Assembly (NCBI GenBank): GCA_031411995.1
Contig: JANOCD010000065.1
Coordinates: 10,401-74,400, forward strand
Direction of reading: 5' to 3'
Source of the DNA: Rudanella sp031411995
GTDB lineage: Bacteria > Bacteroidota > Bacteroidia > Cytophagales > Spirosomataceae
DNA length: 64,000 nt
Part shown: one piece after another, positions 10,501 through 17,737 of the stretch
Layout: the number at the start of each line of letters is the position of its first letter
Position numbering within the stretch: position 1 is the first letter of the stretch
Translations under genes and position numbers: made by a program
The notes under the pieces: model-generated
What the model was told of the DNA's origin: nothing
Databases searched by the model: none
What the model saw: the letters and a program-made list of their open reading frames with translations, nothing else

Positions 10501-10821
10501 ACGGGAGCAACGATCCCCATTTTCGAGCGTACCTCAAACTTCAGCACCAACTCGCAGGCTAACTCGTACTACGTAGAAGACGGTTCGTATTTCCGGATGC
10601 AAAACCTGTCATTTGGCTACAACTTGCCAAGCAGCGTTTTGAGTAAGGTTGGTTTGTCGCGATTGCGGGTATTTGTATCGACGAACAACCTGTTCACGAT
10701 CTCCAAATACCAAGGTCTCGATCCAAGCGTAGGGGGCAATGCCGACACAAACTTCGGCATCGACGTGGGTAACTACCCGATCACCCGGAGCGTATTGGGC
10801 GGTCTGTCGCTGTCATTCTAA
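7579..10821 (+). CDS. SusC/RagA-family TonB-linked outer membrane transporter (no STN domain)
   Basis: A 1080-residue TonB-dependent glycan importer. A signal peptide ending VVVMAQ is followed directly by a carboxypeptidase-regulatory-like domain (VTGKVTGIDGPVPGVNIVIK, then SEVVVTGYTT). Next come the SusC plug signature (VRGFGAFGGNEPLYVVDGVP, KDAAAASIYGARAANGVI) and a long beta-barrel closing with the aromatic C-terminus GLSLSF. With its SusD partner it forms the lidded transporter that imports oligosaccharides across the outer membrane. It lacks the STN signalling domain found in the SusC proteins at 45783 and 58777, and has no ECF sigma/FecR genes beside it. It is divergent from the hydrolase/FG-GAP operon, whose enzymes probably supply its substrate. 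Confidence 0.96.
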   Translation: MRTTVYRLSQLALLSTMMLLWSVVVMAQDRRVTGKVTGIDGPVPGVNIVIKGTTTGTTTDANGTYTLNLRGANPTLIISAIGFKSQEVAVGNRTNLDIALADDATALSEVVVTGYTTDDRRNVTGAVSTVKARALQAQPSGNIEQQLQGRVSGLTVISNGQPGSSSQVRVRGFGAFGGNEPLYVVDGVPAGSVNFVSPDDVETTTVLKDAAAASIYGARAANGVIVITTRKGSKTPRKMQVTYDGQIGATDPGKGQAMMNPTDFANWTWNAFRNTGLKVGDEGWGHPQFGKGATPVIPDYINVGGAPGVVGSVDLAAAKLKYNVNPNAGAIYQVVKANKEGTDWYDAITNVAPLMRHGLGFSGSGESGRYYIGLSAQDQKGILLNNSFKRYSFRANTEFDLSKKIRIGENLQFTYLSVLGQGGGAGGQGVAADENDVLQAFRMPSIIPVYDEFGGYAGTAAKGFNNPRSPVASRDGQVNNRGFGTSAFGNLYLEVDPIENLTLRSTVGGTYGSFYNYGYSRLQYENSENNSAFGYNEGGGYSFAWTLTNTAAYKRKFGVHAVDVIVGQEALNTGAGKNIGGSGQNPFSIDPNYITLSTVASTGRVVNSGQFKGVNFYSVFGRLNYVFNDKYIVTGVVRRDGSSRFGANNRYGVFPAASAAWRISSEEFMKDLTWVTELKIRGGYGLMGNSNNVDPNNQFSLYAANLGNSAYDINGSNSSTVDGYYRSRIGNVDAKWETSITSNFGIDGSFFNNRLEVILDIWRKDTKDLLFQVPIPDVIGTYAAAPSVNIGKMRNQGIDLQVITRGKIGSEVGYEANLTASTLSNKIVYLAPNLTYLTTVNPGFRGINPIRNQLGYSISAFYGYQTLGLFQSKAEVDAAPKQDGAAPGRFRFADIDGNGKIDPNDRTYLGSPVPKFTGGLNLKFTYKAFDVEMYGYTSIGNKIWNQSKWFTDFFPSFEGAAISERVKQSWTPENTGATIPIFERTSNFSTNSQANSYYVEDGSYFRMQNLSFGYNLPSSVLSKVGLSRLRVFVSTNNLFTISKYQGLDPSVGGNADTNFGIDVGNYPITRSVLGGLSLSF

Positions 10822-10829
10822 AAAATTAA

Positions 10830-10847
10830 GGGATGCGCGAGCATCCC
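10830..10847 (+). promoter_or_regulatory. GNRA-tetraloop hairpin between susC and susD
   Basis: GGGATGC-GCGA-GCATCCC is a perfect 7-bp stem with a GNRA-type tetraloop in the 45-bp gap between the first susC and susD. No T-run follows, so it is more likely a processing, stability or partial-attenuation element setting the susC:susD ratio than a full terminator. Confidence 0.6.
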
Positions 10848-10866
10848 ATCAAACTTAACTCACACA

Positions 10867-12612
10867 ATGAGACACAATAAAAAACTCTACATTCTGGGCA
10901 CTGCTGCTGTCCTGAGTTTAGCGACTGTTTCGTGTAAAGATACCTTTCTGGAAGTGCCCGTAACGGGTCAGTTGGCTGGTGCTCAACTCAGCTCGAAGGC
11001 TGGCATTGAAGGATCTTTAATTGCTGCCTACTCCATCCTGAATGGCCGTGGCGACCGCCTTGCCTCGTTTAACAACTGGGTATGGGGTGGTATTCGGGGA
11101 GGTGATGCCAACAAAGGCACCGACCCAGGTGACTTCTCGACCATCAATCCCATACAACGCTTTGAGACCATCTCAACGGGTGAAGTAGCAGGAACGTGGC
11201 AACGGAAGTATGAGGGTGTCAGCCGGTGTAACCTGACCCTGAACCTGTTGAAAAACGCCCCGGCAGATATGTCAGCGGGTGATAAGACGCGCGTTACGGC
11301 GGAGGCTCGCTTCCTGCGGGGTCTCTATTATTTCGACCTGAAGCGTCTGTATGGTAACGTACCCTACATTGATGAAACAGTCGATTATGGGACGGGTATC
11401 GAGAAAGTACCAAACGGTGTAGAAATTTGGCCAAAGATCGAAGCCGATACGAAGTTTGCTTACGACAACCTGACCGAAGCACCTCCTGCCGTTGGTCGGG
11501 TAAACAAGTGGGCGGCAGCGTCTCAGTTGGCTAAAGTGTATCTTTACCAAAAGAAATATGCCGAAGCAAAAGCCCTGTTCGATCTGATTATTGCCAATGG
11601 CAAAACGTCGAACGGCAAAAAATATGGTCTCGTGCCAAAATACGCCGATCTGTACAAAGCCTCGAATGACAACAACGAGGAGTCGATATTTGCCATTCAG
11701 GCGGCTGCCAACACGGGAAGTGTAAACAACGCCAACCCTGAATTCGACCTGAACTACCCCTACAACACGGGACCGAATGGGCCGGGTAACTGCTGCGGAT
11801 TTAACCAACCCAGCTTCGAGTATGTGAACTCGTTCCGTACCGATGCAAACGGTCTGCCGTTGCTCGATGGCTCATATAACGCTGCCGCCAACGCCGTGAA
11901 AACGGATATGGGTGTAGCAGCAAAGGATGCGTTTACACCGGATGCGGGTAACCTTGACCCACGCCTTGACCACGCCGTTGGTCGCCGGGGAATTCCGTAC
12001 CTCGACTGGCAGGATCACCCCGGTGCCGACTGGATTCGGAATCAGCCAAACGGCGGGCCATACTCGCCGAAGAAGTTTACGTACTACAAGTCGGATCGGG
12101 GTTCGTTGCAGGATAACTCATCATGGACTCCGGGCTACACAGCCTTGAACGTCCCAATTATTCGTTACGCCGACGTGTTGTTGATGGCTGCCGAGTGCGA
12201 AATCGAAGTTGGATCGCTGACAAAAGCACTGGAATACACAAACATGGTTCGCAAGCGGGCTGCTAACCCTGATGGATTTGTGATGCGCGGTACGGCTCCG
12301 GCTGCCAAATATACGATCAAAGAGTATCCTGCGTCAACCTTTGCCTCAAAAGCATCGGCAACAACGGCACTGCGTTTTGAGCGTCGTTTAGAGCTGGGTG
12401 ACGAAGGACACCGCTTCTTCGACTTGGTTCGCTGGGGTATTGCTGCAACAACCATCAACGCCTATCTGACATACGAAGGTGCCGGTGCCCGTCTACCAAC
12501 CACGTTGGGCGGTTCTACGTTCACCGCCGGTAAGCACGAATTGTTGCCAATTCCGCAGGCTCAGATCGACATTCAGGGTAAGGATATCCTGAAGCAGAAT
12601 CCTGGTTATTAG
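10867..12612 (+). CDS. SusD/RagB-family nutrient-binding lipoprotein
   Basis: A 581-residue surface lipoprotein with lipidation at Cys23 (LATVSCKDTFLEVP). It shows the SusD pattern: an N-terminal TPR-like helical region with AEARFLRGLYYFDLKRLYGNVPYI, an internal RYADVLLMAAECEIE segment, FERRLELGDEGHRFFDLVRWG, and the terminal motif LLPIPQAQIDI...LKQNPGY. SusD acts as the glycan-binding lid of SusC. It follows susC by 45 bp, an interval holding a strong hairpin, and is followed by an intrinsic terminator at 12641-12697, so the pair makes a transcription unit. The glycan bound cannot be deduced. Confidence 0.96.
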   Translation: MRHNKKLYILGTAAVLSLATVSCKDTFLEVPVTGQLAGAQLSSKAGIEGSLIAAYSILNGRGDRLASFNNWVWGGIRGGDANKGTDPGDFSTINPIQRFETISTGEVAGTWQRKYEGVSRCNLTLNLLKNAPADMSAGDKTRVTAEARFLRGLYYFDLKRLYGNVPYIDETVDYGTGIEKVPNGVEIWPKIEADTKFAYDNLTEAPPAVGRVNKWAAASQLAKVYLYQKKYAEAKALFDLIIANGKTSNGKKYGLVPKYADLYKASNDNNEESIFAIQAAANTGSVNNANPEFDLNYPYNTGPNGPGNCCGFNQPSFEYVNSFRTDANGLPLLDGSYNAAANAVKTDMGVAAKDAFTPDAGNLDPRLDHAVGRRGIPYLDWQDHPGADWIRNQPNGGPYSPKKFTYYKSDRGSLQDNSSWTPGYTALNVPIIRYADVLLMAAECEIEVGSLTKALEYTNMVRKRAANPDGFVMRGTAPAAKYTIKEYPASTFASKASATTALRFERRLELGDEGHRFFDLVRWGIAATTINAYLTYEGAGARLPTTLGGSTFTAGKHELLPIPQAQIDIQGKDILKQNPGY

Positions 12613-12640
12613 TTATTAGGTTAAAAAGGCAATTAGGTGA

Positions 12641-12697
12641 ATGGGGTAATTAAGGTAACTGGGGAATAACCAGGCATCTTGATTACCCCATTTTTGT
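12641..12697 (+). terminator. Intrinsic terminator after the first susCD pair
   Basis: Arms at 12641-12654 and 12678-12691 pair over 14 bp. The single mismatch becomes a G-U wobble in plus-strand RNA, and TTTTTG follows. It sits about 30 bp after the susD stop. Confidence 0.75.
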
Positions 12698-12738
12698 TAG
12701 TCTTTTATAGACTGTCGGATTTGGAATAAAATCAAAAA

Positions 12739-12834
12739 TTGCTGTCGCATAGGCCTTCGGCTCCGCTCAAACTGATTGGAAACGCGCAAGATTGTCGTCA
12801 GCCTGAGCGGAGTCGAAGGCCTGTGCGACAGCAA
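12739..12834. repeat. Long imperfect inverted repeat, REP/MITE-like
   Basis: Two 31-bp arms, 12739-12769 and 12804-12834, are reverse complements with only two mismatches, around a 34-bp loop. The core reads GAGCGGAGTCGAAGGC on the right arm, a GC-rich palindromic motif of the kind I recall as dispersed in Bacteroidota intergenic regions. There is no ORF inside. It may be a small non-autonomous element or a REP-type hairpin. Confidence 0.75.
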
Positions 12835-12860
12835 TTAAGCCGCATTTTTCTTTCCAGAAA

Positions 12861-12892
12861 TTTGCTTTGCTTTAATCCCTTTTTTACATTTG
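12861..12892 (+). promoter_or_regulatory. Consensus Bacteroidota promoter for the HYC_CC_PP gene
   Basis: TTTG at 12861-12864, a 20-bp spacer and TACATTTG at 12885-12892 match the TTTG/TAnnTTTG consensus at both elements. The -7 box ends only 7 bp before the ATG at 12900, so the transcript would be leaderless or nearly so. Confidence 0.65.
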
Positions 12893-12899
12893 TTGCACT

Positions 12900-13346
12900 A
12901 TGAAACGCAAACTGTTCCGTATTCTGAATGTCGTAATGGCTATGGTTGTACTGTTAAGCAGTACAGGCTTTGGTCTGGTCGAGCATTCGTGTCAGATGCG
13001 GGGTAAGAAAATTTCGCGAATCAGTGTAAGCGAACCAACTTGCGCCGGATGCCCATCTGGTAAAACGGCTTCCGCTTCTATCCAACCTTCTGTAAAGAAA
13101 ACTGACTGTTGCGAGAACGAGAAACGGTACCAAAATGTGGACGTTACCTCGTCTTTGAGTCAGTTGGTCGCCAAGTTTTTTAAGATCGTTGCGGAAACCA
13201 TCGTTACGTCCGTTACCAACATGGTAACGACTTTGTTAAGCTGGTTATTCTTCACCGATGCCTCCATTGTGGCGCATAGCCCCAATGCTCCTCCTGCCGC
13301 GTTTGGCCGCACGCTGCTGACCCTTGTACAAAGTTTCCTGATTTAA
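12900..13346 (+). CDS. HYC_CC_PP family small exported protein
   Basis: A 148-residue protein with an N-terminal signal or anchor helix (RILNVVMAMVVLLSSTGFG). It carries the ordered motifs that name this Bacteroidota family: H29-x-C31 in EHSCQM, Cys48-x-x-Cys51 in CAGC, the pair C70-C71 in DCCENE, and PP near the C-terminus (NAPPAAFG). The Cys/His spacing suggests periplasmic metal binding, although no member that I know of is biochemically defined. The next genes encode a TonB receptor with its own CC motif, a His/Met-rich outer-membrane protein and an HMA chaperone, all consistent with copper or another soft metal. A promoter with both boxes lies immediately upstream. Confidence 0.82.
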   Translation: MKRKLFRILNVVMAMVVLLSSTGFGLVEHSCQMRGKKISRISVSEPTCAGCPSGKTASASIQPSVKKTDCCENEKRYQNVDVTSSLSQLVAKFFKIVAETIVTSVTNMVTTLLSWLFFTDASIVAHSPNAPPAAFGRTLLTLVQSFLI

Positions 13347-13368
13347 ATCGTTGCTGATTCTCCAGATG

Positions 13369-13403
13369 CCGGTGTCCCACAGACACGGGCTGTTTTTGTT
13401 TTA
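13369..13403 (+). terminator. Hairpin plus T-rich tract between HYC_CC_PP and TonB genes
   Basis: CCGGTGTC at 13369-13376 pairs imperfectly with GACACGGG at 13382-13389 around CCACA, followed by CTGTTTTTGTTTTA. Its position just before the TonB receptor ATG at 13421 suggests a partial terminator or attenuator within the metal operon. Confidence 0.5.
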
Positions 13404-13420
13404 TCTAATCCAACGATTTT

Positions 13421-15664
13421 ATGCGCTTTCTTCTCATTATCAGTTTATTAAGTTTCCCCTTTGTTAGCCAGGGACAAACCATTCGGGGTATCGTGCAGGA
13501 AACGGTCGCCAACAAACCCGCTCCCCTCGTTGGGGCCAACGTCTATTGGAGCGGAACCTCCACTGGCGTTTCTACCGACTCCATCGGCCGTTTTGAACTG
13601 CCCCTTGTTGATGGCCAAACCCGCTTGGTAGTAAGCTATGTTGGCTACCGGCCCGATACGCTGACCATTTCCGACCCAACCGCCGAACTAAAGGTTATGC
13701 TTCGTTCCGAAGCCACCCTGAACGAAGTGGTGGTGTCGGCATCCACTACCCAGATTGACCGGATGAACCCCATCCAAACCGAACTACTCACTCAGCGCAC
13801 GCTTGCCAAAGCCGCCTGCTGCAACCTCTCCGAGAGTTTTGAGACCAATGCCTCCGTGAGCGTGTCCTACAGTGATGCCGTTACGGGAGCGCGGCAAATC
13901 CAGTTTTTGGGTTTGGGAGGTCAATACGTTCAAACCAATGTCGAAAATATTCCAACCATTCGGGGGTTGGCCAGCACCTTCGGACTGAATTTTATTCCCG
14001 GAACCTGGGTCACCAGTATCGACGTGGGTAAGGGTGTTGGATCGGTGGTGAATGGATACGAGGGTATGACGGGCGCCCTCAATATTGAATTGCAAAAGCC
14101 CGATTTTAAGGCAGAAACCAAGCAGTCGCAGTGGCTACTCAATGGCTATGTCAACTCGTTTGGAAGGGTTGAGGGGAACGTGAATTTCTCGCGGGCTTTG
14201 TCGGACAAATGGAGCGTGGCAACCTTAGGACACGTCAGCGCGTTGCGCACTAAAATCGAGCAAAACGGCGATGGTTTTCTGGATTTGCCCATGTATCGGC
14301 AGTACAACGGCATAAACCGTTGGAAATATGCCAGCAAGCGGTTTATGGCGCAGTTCGGCATTAAAGCCCTGTATGAAGATCGTGAAGGTGGCCAAGTTCG
14401 GCAAACGGGAACGGCTTCACCAGGAAGCCCGCTTTACACGTTCCTGAATTGGACAAAGCGGGTTGAATTCTTCTCGAAAACGGCCCGGCTCTATCCCGAC
14501 AAACCCTACAAAGGATTAGGACTGATCGTGAACGCTCTGAACCATCAGCAGGATGCCCGGTTTGGGTTTAGCCCCTACGTGGGCGGTCAGCAAACACTTT
14601 ACGCCAACCTGATTTACCAGTCGATTATCGACAACACGAACCACTCGTTCAAAACGGGGGTGAGTTATTTGCTGGATCGCTACAACGAAACCTACCGGCA
14701 AAGCCCATTGCCCACCAACCGGACTGAGTCGGTGCCAGGTGCGTTTCTCGAGTATGCCTACACCCACAACGAACATTTTGCGGTGGTGCTGGGTAATCGC
14801 GTGGACTTTCATAACCTGTATGGTCCGCAATGGTCGCCCCGGCTTCATGCCAAATATCACATCCACGGCCTCACAACCATCCGGGCATCGGCCGGGCGGG
14901 GCTTCCGGGTGCCAAACCTGTTTGCCGAAAATTTTGGCTATTTCGTCAGTTCACGGGACGTGTTTTTCAGAAGTCCGCTGCGGCCCGAGGTATCGTGGAA
15001 CTACGGATTGGGTGTGACTAACGAGTTTTTGCTGTTAGGCAAGAAAGCCACGTTCATCGTCGATTATTTCCGCACAAACTTCCAGAGCCAGATGGTGGTC
15101 GACTTGGAACATCCCCGTCAGATTAATTTTTACCAACTACAGGGCCAGTCATTCGCCAATAGTTTCCAGGCAGAGTTTAACTACCAGCCTGTTCGCCGGA
15201 TGGAAGTGAAAGCAGCCTATCGCCTGTTCGATGTGCGGCAAACGATGGGAGCTGCTTTCGGAGAGTCAGTGCTGTTGGAGCGCATGATGGTGAGCCGCGA
15301 CCGGGTGTTACTCAATGTTGGTTATGCCCTGCCCTATGACAAGTGGAAATTCGACGCAACGCTACAGGGAAATGGCCCCCGACGGATTCCATACCTGGCC
15401 GAGGGCTACGTTCATACAGGATACTCGACTATGCGAACCGACCGGGCACCGGGTTTTGTGAACCTGAATGCACAGATGTCGCGATCGTTTCGGAACGGGC
15501 TTGAAGTATATCTGGGCGGTGAAAACCTGACCGGAGTCCGGCAAAAGAATCCGATTGTAGGTGTTAATGCGCCGTTTGGCCCCGATTTTGATGCGGCCAG
15601 CCGTGTGTGGGGACCGATAACAGGGGCGATGGTTTATGCCGGTTTCAGGCTGAAAACGCTGTAA
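13421..15664 (+). CDS. TonB-dependent receptor, probably for a metal or metal complex
   Basis: 747 residues: signal peptide (FVSQGQT), a carboxypeptidase-regulatory-like domain (IRGIVQETVANKPAPLVGAN to LNEVVVSAS), a plug and a 22-strand-type barrel ending AMVYAGFRLKTL. The plug begins with an unusual Cys pair, C133-C134, in AKAACCNLSESFE, then has VTGARQIQFLGLGGQYVQ. It is smaller than SusC, lacks SusC signatures and has no SusD partner, so a glycan role is unlikely. Its place between a HYC_CC_PP protein and a His/Met-rich outer-membrane protein suggests transport of copper or a related metal. Metal identity is inference. Confidence 0.88.
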   Translation: MRFLLIISLLSFPFVSQGQTIRGIVQETVANKPAPLVGANVYWSGTSTGVSTDSIGRFELPLVDGQTRLVVSYVGYRPDTLTISDPTAELKVMLRSEATLNEVVVSASTTQIDRMNPIQTELLTQRTLAKAACCNLSESFETNASVSVSYSDAVTGARQIQFLGLGGQYVQTNVENIPTIRGLASTFGLNFIPGTWVTSIDVGKGVGSVVNGYEGMTGALNIELQKPDFKAETKQSQWLLNGYVNSFGRVEGNVNFSRALSDKWSVATLGHVSALRTKIEQNGDGFLDLPMYRQYNGINRWKYASKRFMAQFGIKALYEDREGGQVRQTGTASPGSPLYTFLNWTKRVEFFSKTARLYPDKPYKGLGLIVNALNHQQDARFGFSPYVGGQQTLYANLIYQSIIDNTNHSFKTGVSYLLDRYNETYRQSPLPTNRTESVPGAFLEYAYTHNEHFAVVLGNRVDFHNLYGPQWSPRLHAKYHIHGLTTIRASAGRGFRVPNLFAENFGYFVSSRDVFFRSPLRPEVSWNYGLGVTNEFLLLGKKATFIVDYFRTNFQSQMVVDLEHPRQINFYQLQGQSFANSFQAEFNYQPVRRMEVKAAYRLFDVRQTMGAAFGESVLLERMMVSRDRVLLNVGYALPYDKWKFDATLQGNGPRRIPYLAEGYVHTGYSTMRTDRAPGFVNLNAQMSRSFRNGLEVYLGGENLTGVRQKNPIVGVNAPFGPDFDAASRVWGPITGAMVYAGFRLKTL

Positions 15665-15693
15665 TTTATTAAGTTCAATATCAACTCAACGTC

Positions 15694-17094
15694 ATGAAAA
15701 TTAGATTGTTAATCACGTTTTTGGGTTTCATCACCCTCAGCGTTCAGGCCCAGCATCAGGGCCATACGATGCCCGCCAAACAGGAATCAACAACAAAGCC
15801 GCAGGCCACCACGACAACCGAACCGAGCAGTAAGTCGATGTCGCCGGAAATGGATCATAGCCAGATGGATCATGGCATGAGTATGTCGCATTTGTATTCG
15901 CGGAACCTGCCCATGAACCGGAATGGCTCCGGCACCGCCTGGCACCCGGATCAAACCCCGATGTATGCCTACATGAAGCATGGCGAATCGAAATGGATGC
16001 TCATGCTGCACTACAGCGTGTTTTTGCGTCACACAAACCAGAATTTCAACAACCGGAGCGGTAAAGGGCGCGATCAGCGATTCGATGCACCCAACTGGTT
16101 CATGGGCATGGCCCAGCGAAACGTAGGGCAGCGTGGTTTGCTGTCGTTCAAGGCGATGGTGTCGCTCGATCCGTTCACGGTGGGAAATGGGGGCTACCCA
16201 TTGTTGTTCCAGTCGGGCGAGAGTTTTCAGGGCCGCCCGTTGGTGGACCGGCAACACCAGCATGATTTGTTTTCGGAGTTATCGGTAGGCTACAGTCATT
16301 CGTTCAGCCCCAAAGCTGATGCATTTGTGTATGTCGGCCTGCCGGGCGAACCCGCTCTGGGACCACCTGCGTTTATGCACCGAATCTCGTCGTTCAACAA
16401 TCCCGATTCGCCCTTGGGCCATCATTGGATGGATGCAACGCACATAACATTTGGCGTAGCTACAGCGGGTATTCGTTATGGCATAGCTAAATTGGAAGCC
16501 TCGTCGTTTACGGGTCGCGAACCCGACGAAAAACGCTTAGGTATCGACAAACCCCTCTTCGACAGCTATTCGTATCGGTTGTCGGTGAACCCAACAGCCT
16601 CGCTGGCTTTTCAGGTATCGCAGGGGGTGCTCCGCAACCCGGAACCACTGCATCCGGGCAATGTTCGCCGTACAACGGCCTCGGTTTTGCATAGTGTAAC
16701 GCTAAATGGTTCTGACGATCAGTATGTTACATCGGCTTTGGTGTGGGGGCAAAACGTTCACGATGGCGAAGCCGAGAATGCTTATTTAGCTGAAACGAGC
16801 CTGCAATTAGGTCGGACTGCCTTGTATGGCCGCTACGAGAACATTATGAAGTCGCCGGACGAATTGGGCATTGGCGATGAAAATGATCGGACGTTGCCGC
16901 GCCGGGCGAACGTCGACAACCTGACTTTGGGCGTGAACTACCGGCTTGTGCGCCACCTAAACACCGACTTGGTGGCCGGGGCACAATTCACTGCCGGCAT
17001 GCCCGACCGGTTTTTGCAAGCCTACTATGGCCGGATGCCCTTGTCGGGTCAACTCTATTTGCGGTTAACACCTGCCACCCTGCGGATGCGCTGA
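15694..17094 (+). CDS. His/Met-rich outer membrane protein, putative copper-binding
   Basis: 466 residues with signal peptide ending LSVQAQ. The mature N-terminus is rich in His and Met (HQGHTMPAKQ, then MDHSQMDHGMSMSH at about residues 53-66), resembling the metal-binding leaders of CopB-type proteins. The rest alternates aromatic and polar residues in a barrel-like way (AFVYVGLPGEPALGPPAFMHR, LYLRLTPATLRMR), suggesting an outer-membrane beta-barrel. It starts 29 bp after the TonB receptor stop and precedes the HMA chaperone, so it belongs to the metal operon. I do not recognise a named family with certainty. Copper is the likeliest ligand from the Met/His pattern. Confidence 0.8.
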   Translation: MKIRLLITFLGFITLSVQAQHQGHTMPAKQESTTKPQATTTTEPSSKSMSPEMDHSQMDHGMSMSHLYSRNLPMNRNGSGTAWHPDQTPMYAYMKHGESKWMLMLHYSVFLRHTNQNFNNRSGKGRDQRFDAPNWFMGMAQRNVGQRGLLSFKAMVSLDPFTVGNGGYPLLFQSGESFQGRPLVDRQHQHDLFSELSVGYSHSFSPKADAFVYVGLPGEPALGPPAFMHRISSFNNPDSPLGHHWMDATHITFGVATAGIRYGIAKLEASSFTGREPDEKRLGIDKPLFDSYSYRLSVNPTASLAFQVSQGVLRNPEPLHPGNVRRTTASVLHSVTLNGSDDQYVTSALVWGQNVHDGEAENAYLAETSLQLGRTALYGRYENIMKSPDELGIGDENDRTLPRRANVDNLTLGVNYRLVRHLNTDLVAGAQFTAGMPDRFLQAYYGRMPLSGQLYLRLTPATLRMR

Positions 17095-17176
17095 TTGAAC
17101 CAACTGATTGCTATTAAACGTTTTATGCGTATGCTTGTCTAACCAATAAATTTCACTAAAACCAATTCAAAGCCAA

Positions 17177-17539
17177 ATGAAGACCAATCTGCTTGCCCTC
17201 CTTTCTGCCCTGTTCCTTGTGTTCAGTATGACTGCCTGGACGTTTGCCGAAGAGAAAGATAAAGAAGTGAAAATCAAAACCTCGGCTATTTGCGACGAAT
17301 GTAAAGAGCGAATCGAACGTAATCTGGTGTTCGAGAAAGGGGTAAAAGAAGCGGTTCTCGATCTTGATACAAAAGTTGTGACGGTGAAATTTAATCCAAA
17401 GAAAACGGATGTAAGTAAAATCAAGGCTAACATTGCAAAAACGGGTTATGATGCCGACGAAGTAGTGGCTAGTGCTGAAGGATATAAAAAATTGCCAACC
17501 TGTTGTCAGAAAGGTGGAGAACGCGAAATGAAACACTGA
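17177..17539 (+). CDS. Exported heavy-metal-associated (HMA) domain protein
   Basis: 120 residues: signal peptide (LLALLSALFLVFSMTAWTFA) followed by one HMA ferredoxin-like domain. The usual GMTCxxC loop is here SAICDECKERIE, with metal ligands Cys39 and Cys42. The segment VKEAVLDLDTKVVTVKFNP and the terminal KTGYDADEV are typical of CopZ/Atx1-like chaperones. A C-terminal tail adds a further CC pair and a His (LPTCCQK...KH), which may extend metal binding. As a periplasmic form it probably hands metal to or from the envelope proteins encoded just upstream. A strong hairpin at 17565-17614 ends the operon. Confidence 0.9.
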   Translation: MKTNLLALLSALFLVFSMTAWTFAEEKDKEVKIKTSAICDECKERIERNLVFEKGVKEAVLDLDTKVVTVKFNPKKTDVSKIKANIAKTGYDADEVVASAEGYKKLPTCCQKGGEREMKH

Positions 17540-17564
17540 TCGTTACTTCACAACCTGAAACGAA

Positions 17565-17620
17565 AACGTGGTCGTTGCCCCGCTGCCAACTGGCAGGGTG
17601 GTAACGACCACGTTGTTTAT
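17565..17620 (+). terminator. Terminator-like hairpin at end of the metal operon
   Basis: A perfect 12-bp stem (17565-17576 with 17603-17614, AACGTGGTCGTT and its complement) surrounds an inner palindrome CTGCCAACTGGCAG. The T-tract after it is weak (GTTTAT). Confidence 0.6.
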
Positions 17621-17698
17621 GGTCTAAAAAAGCCCTAGCCACGAACAGAAGTGGGAAACAGTAGAAGTGAAATTCTCGGATACATGTCCTCTCCGTTG

Positions 17699-17706
17699 TA
17701 TATTTG
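17699..17706 (+). promoter_or_regulatory. Candidate -7 box of the M16 peptidase gene
   Basis: TATATTTG matches TAnnTTTG exactly, 31 bp before the ATG at 17738. No clear TTTG -33 box is visible at normal spacing. Confidence 0.4.
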
Positions 17707-17737
17707 GTCGATAACCGAATAATTATCTCTATCACTC

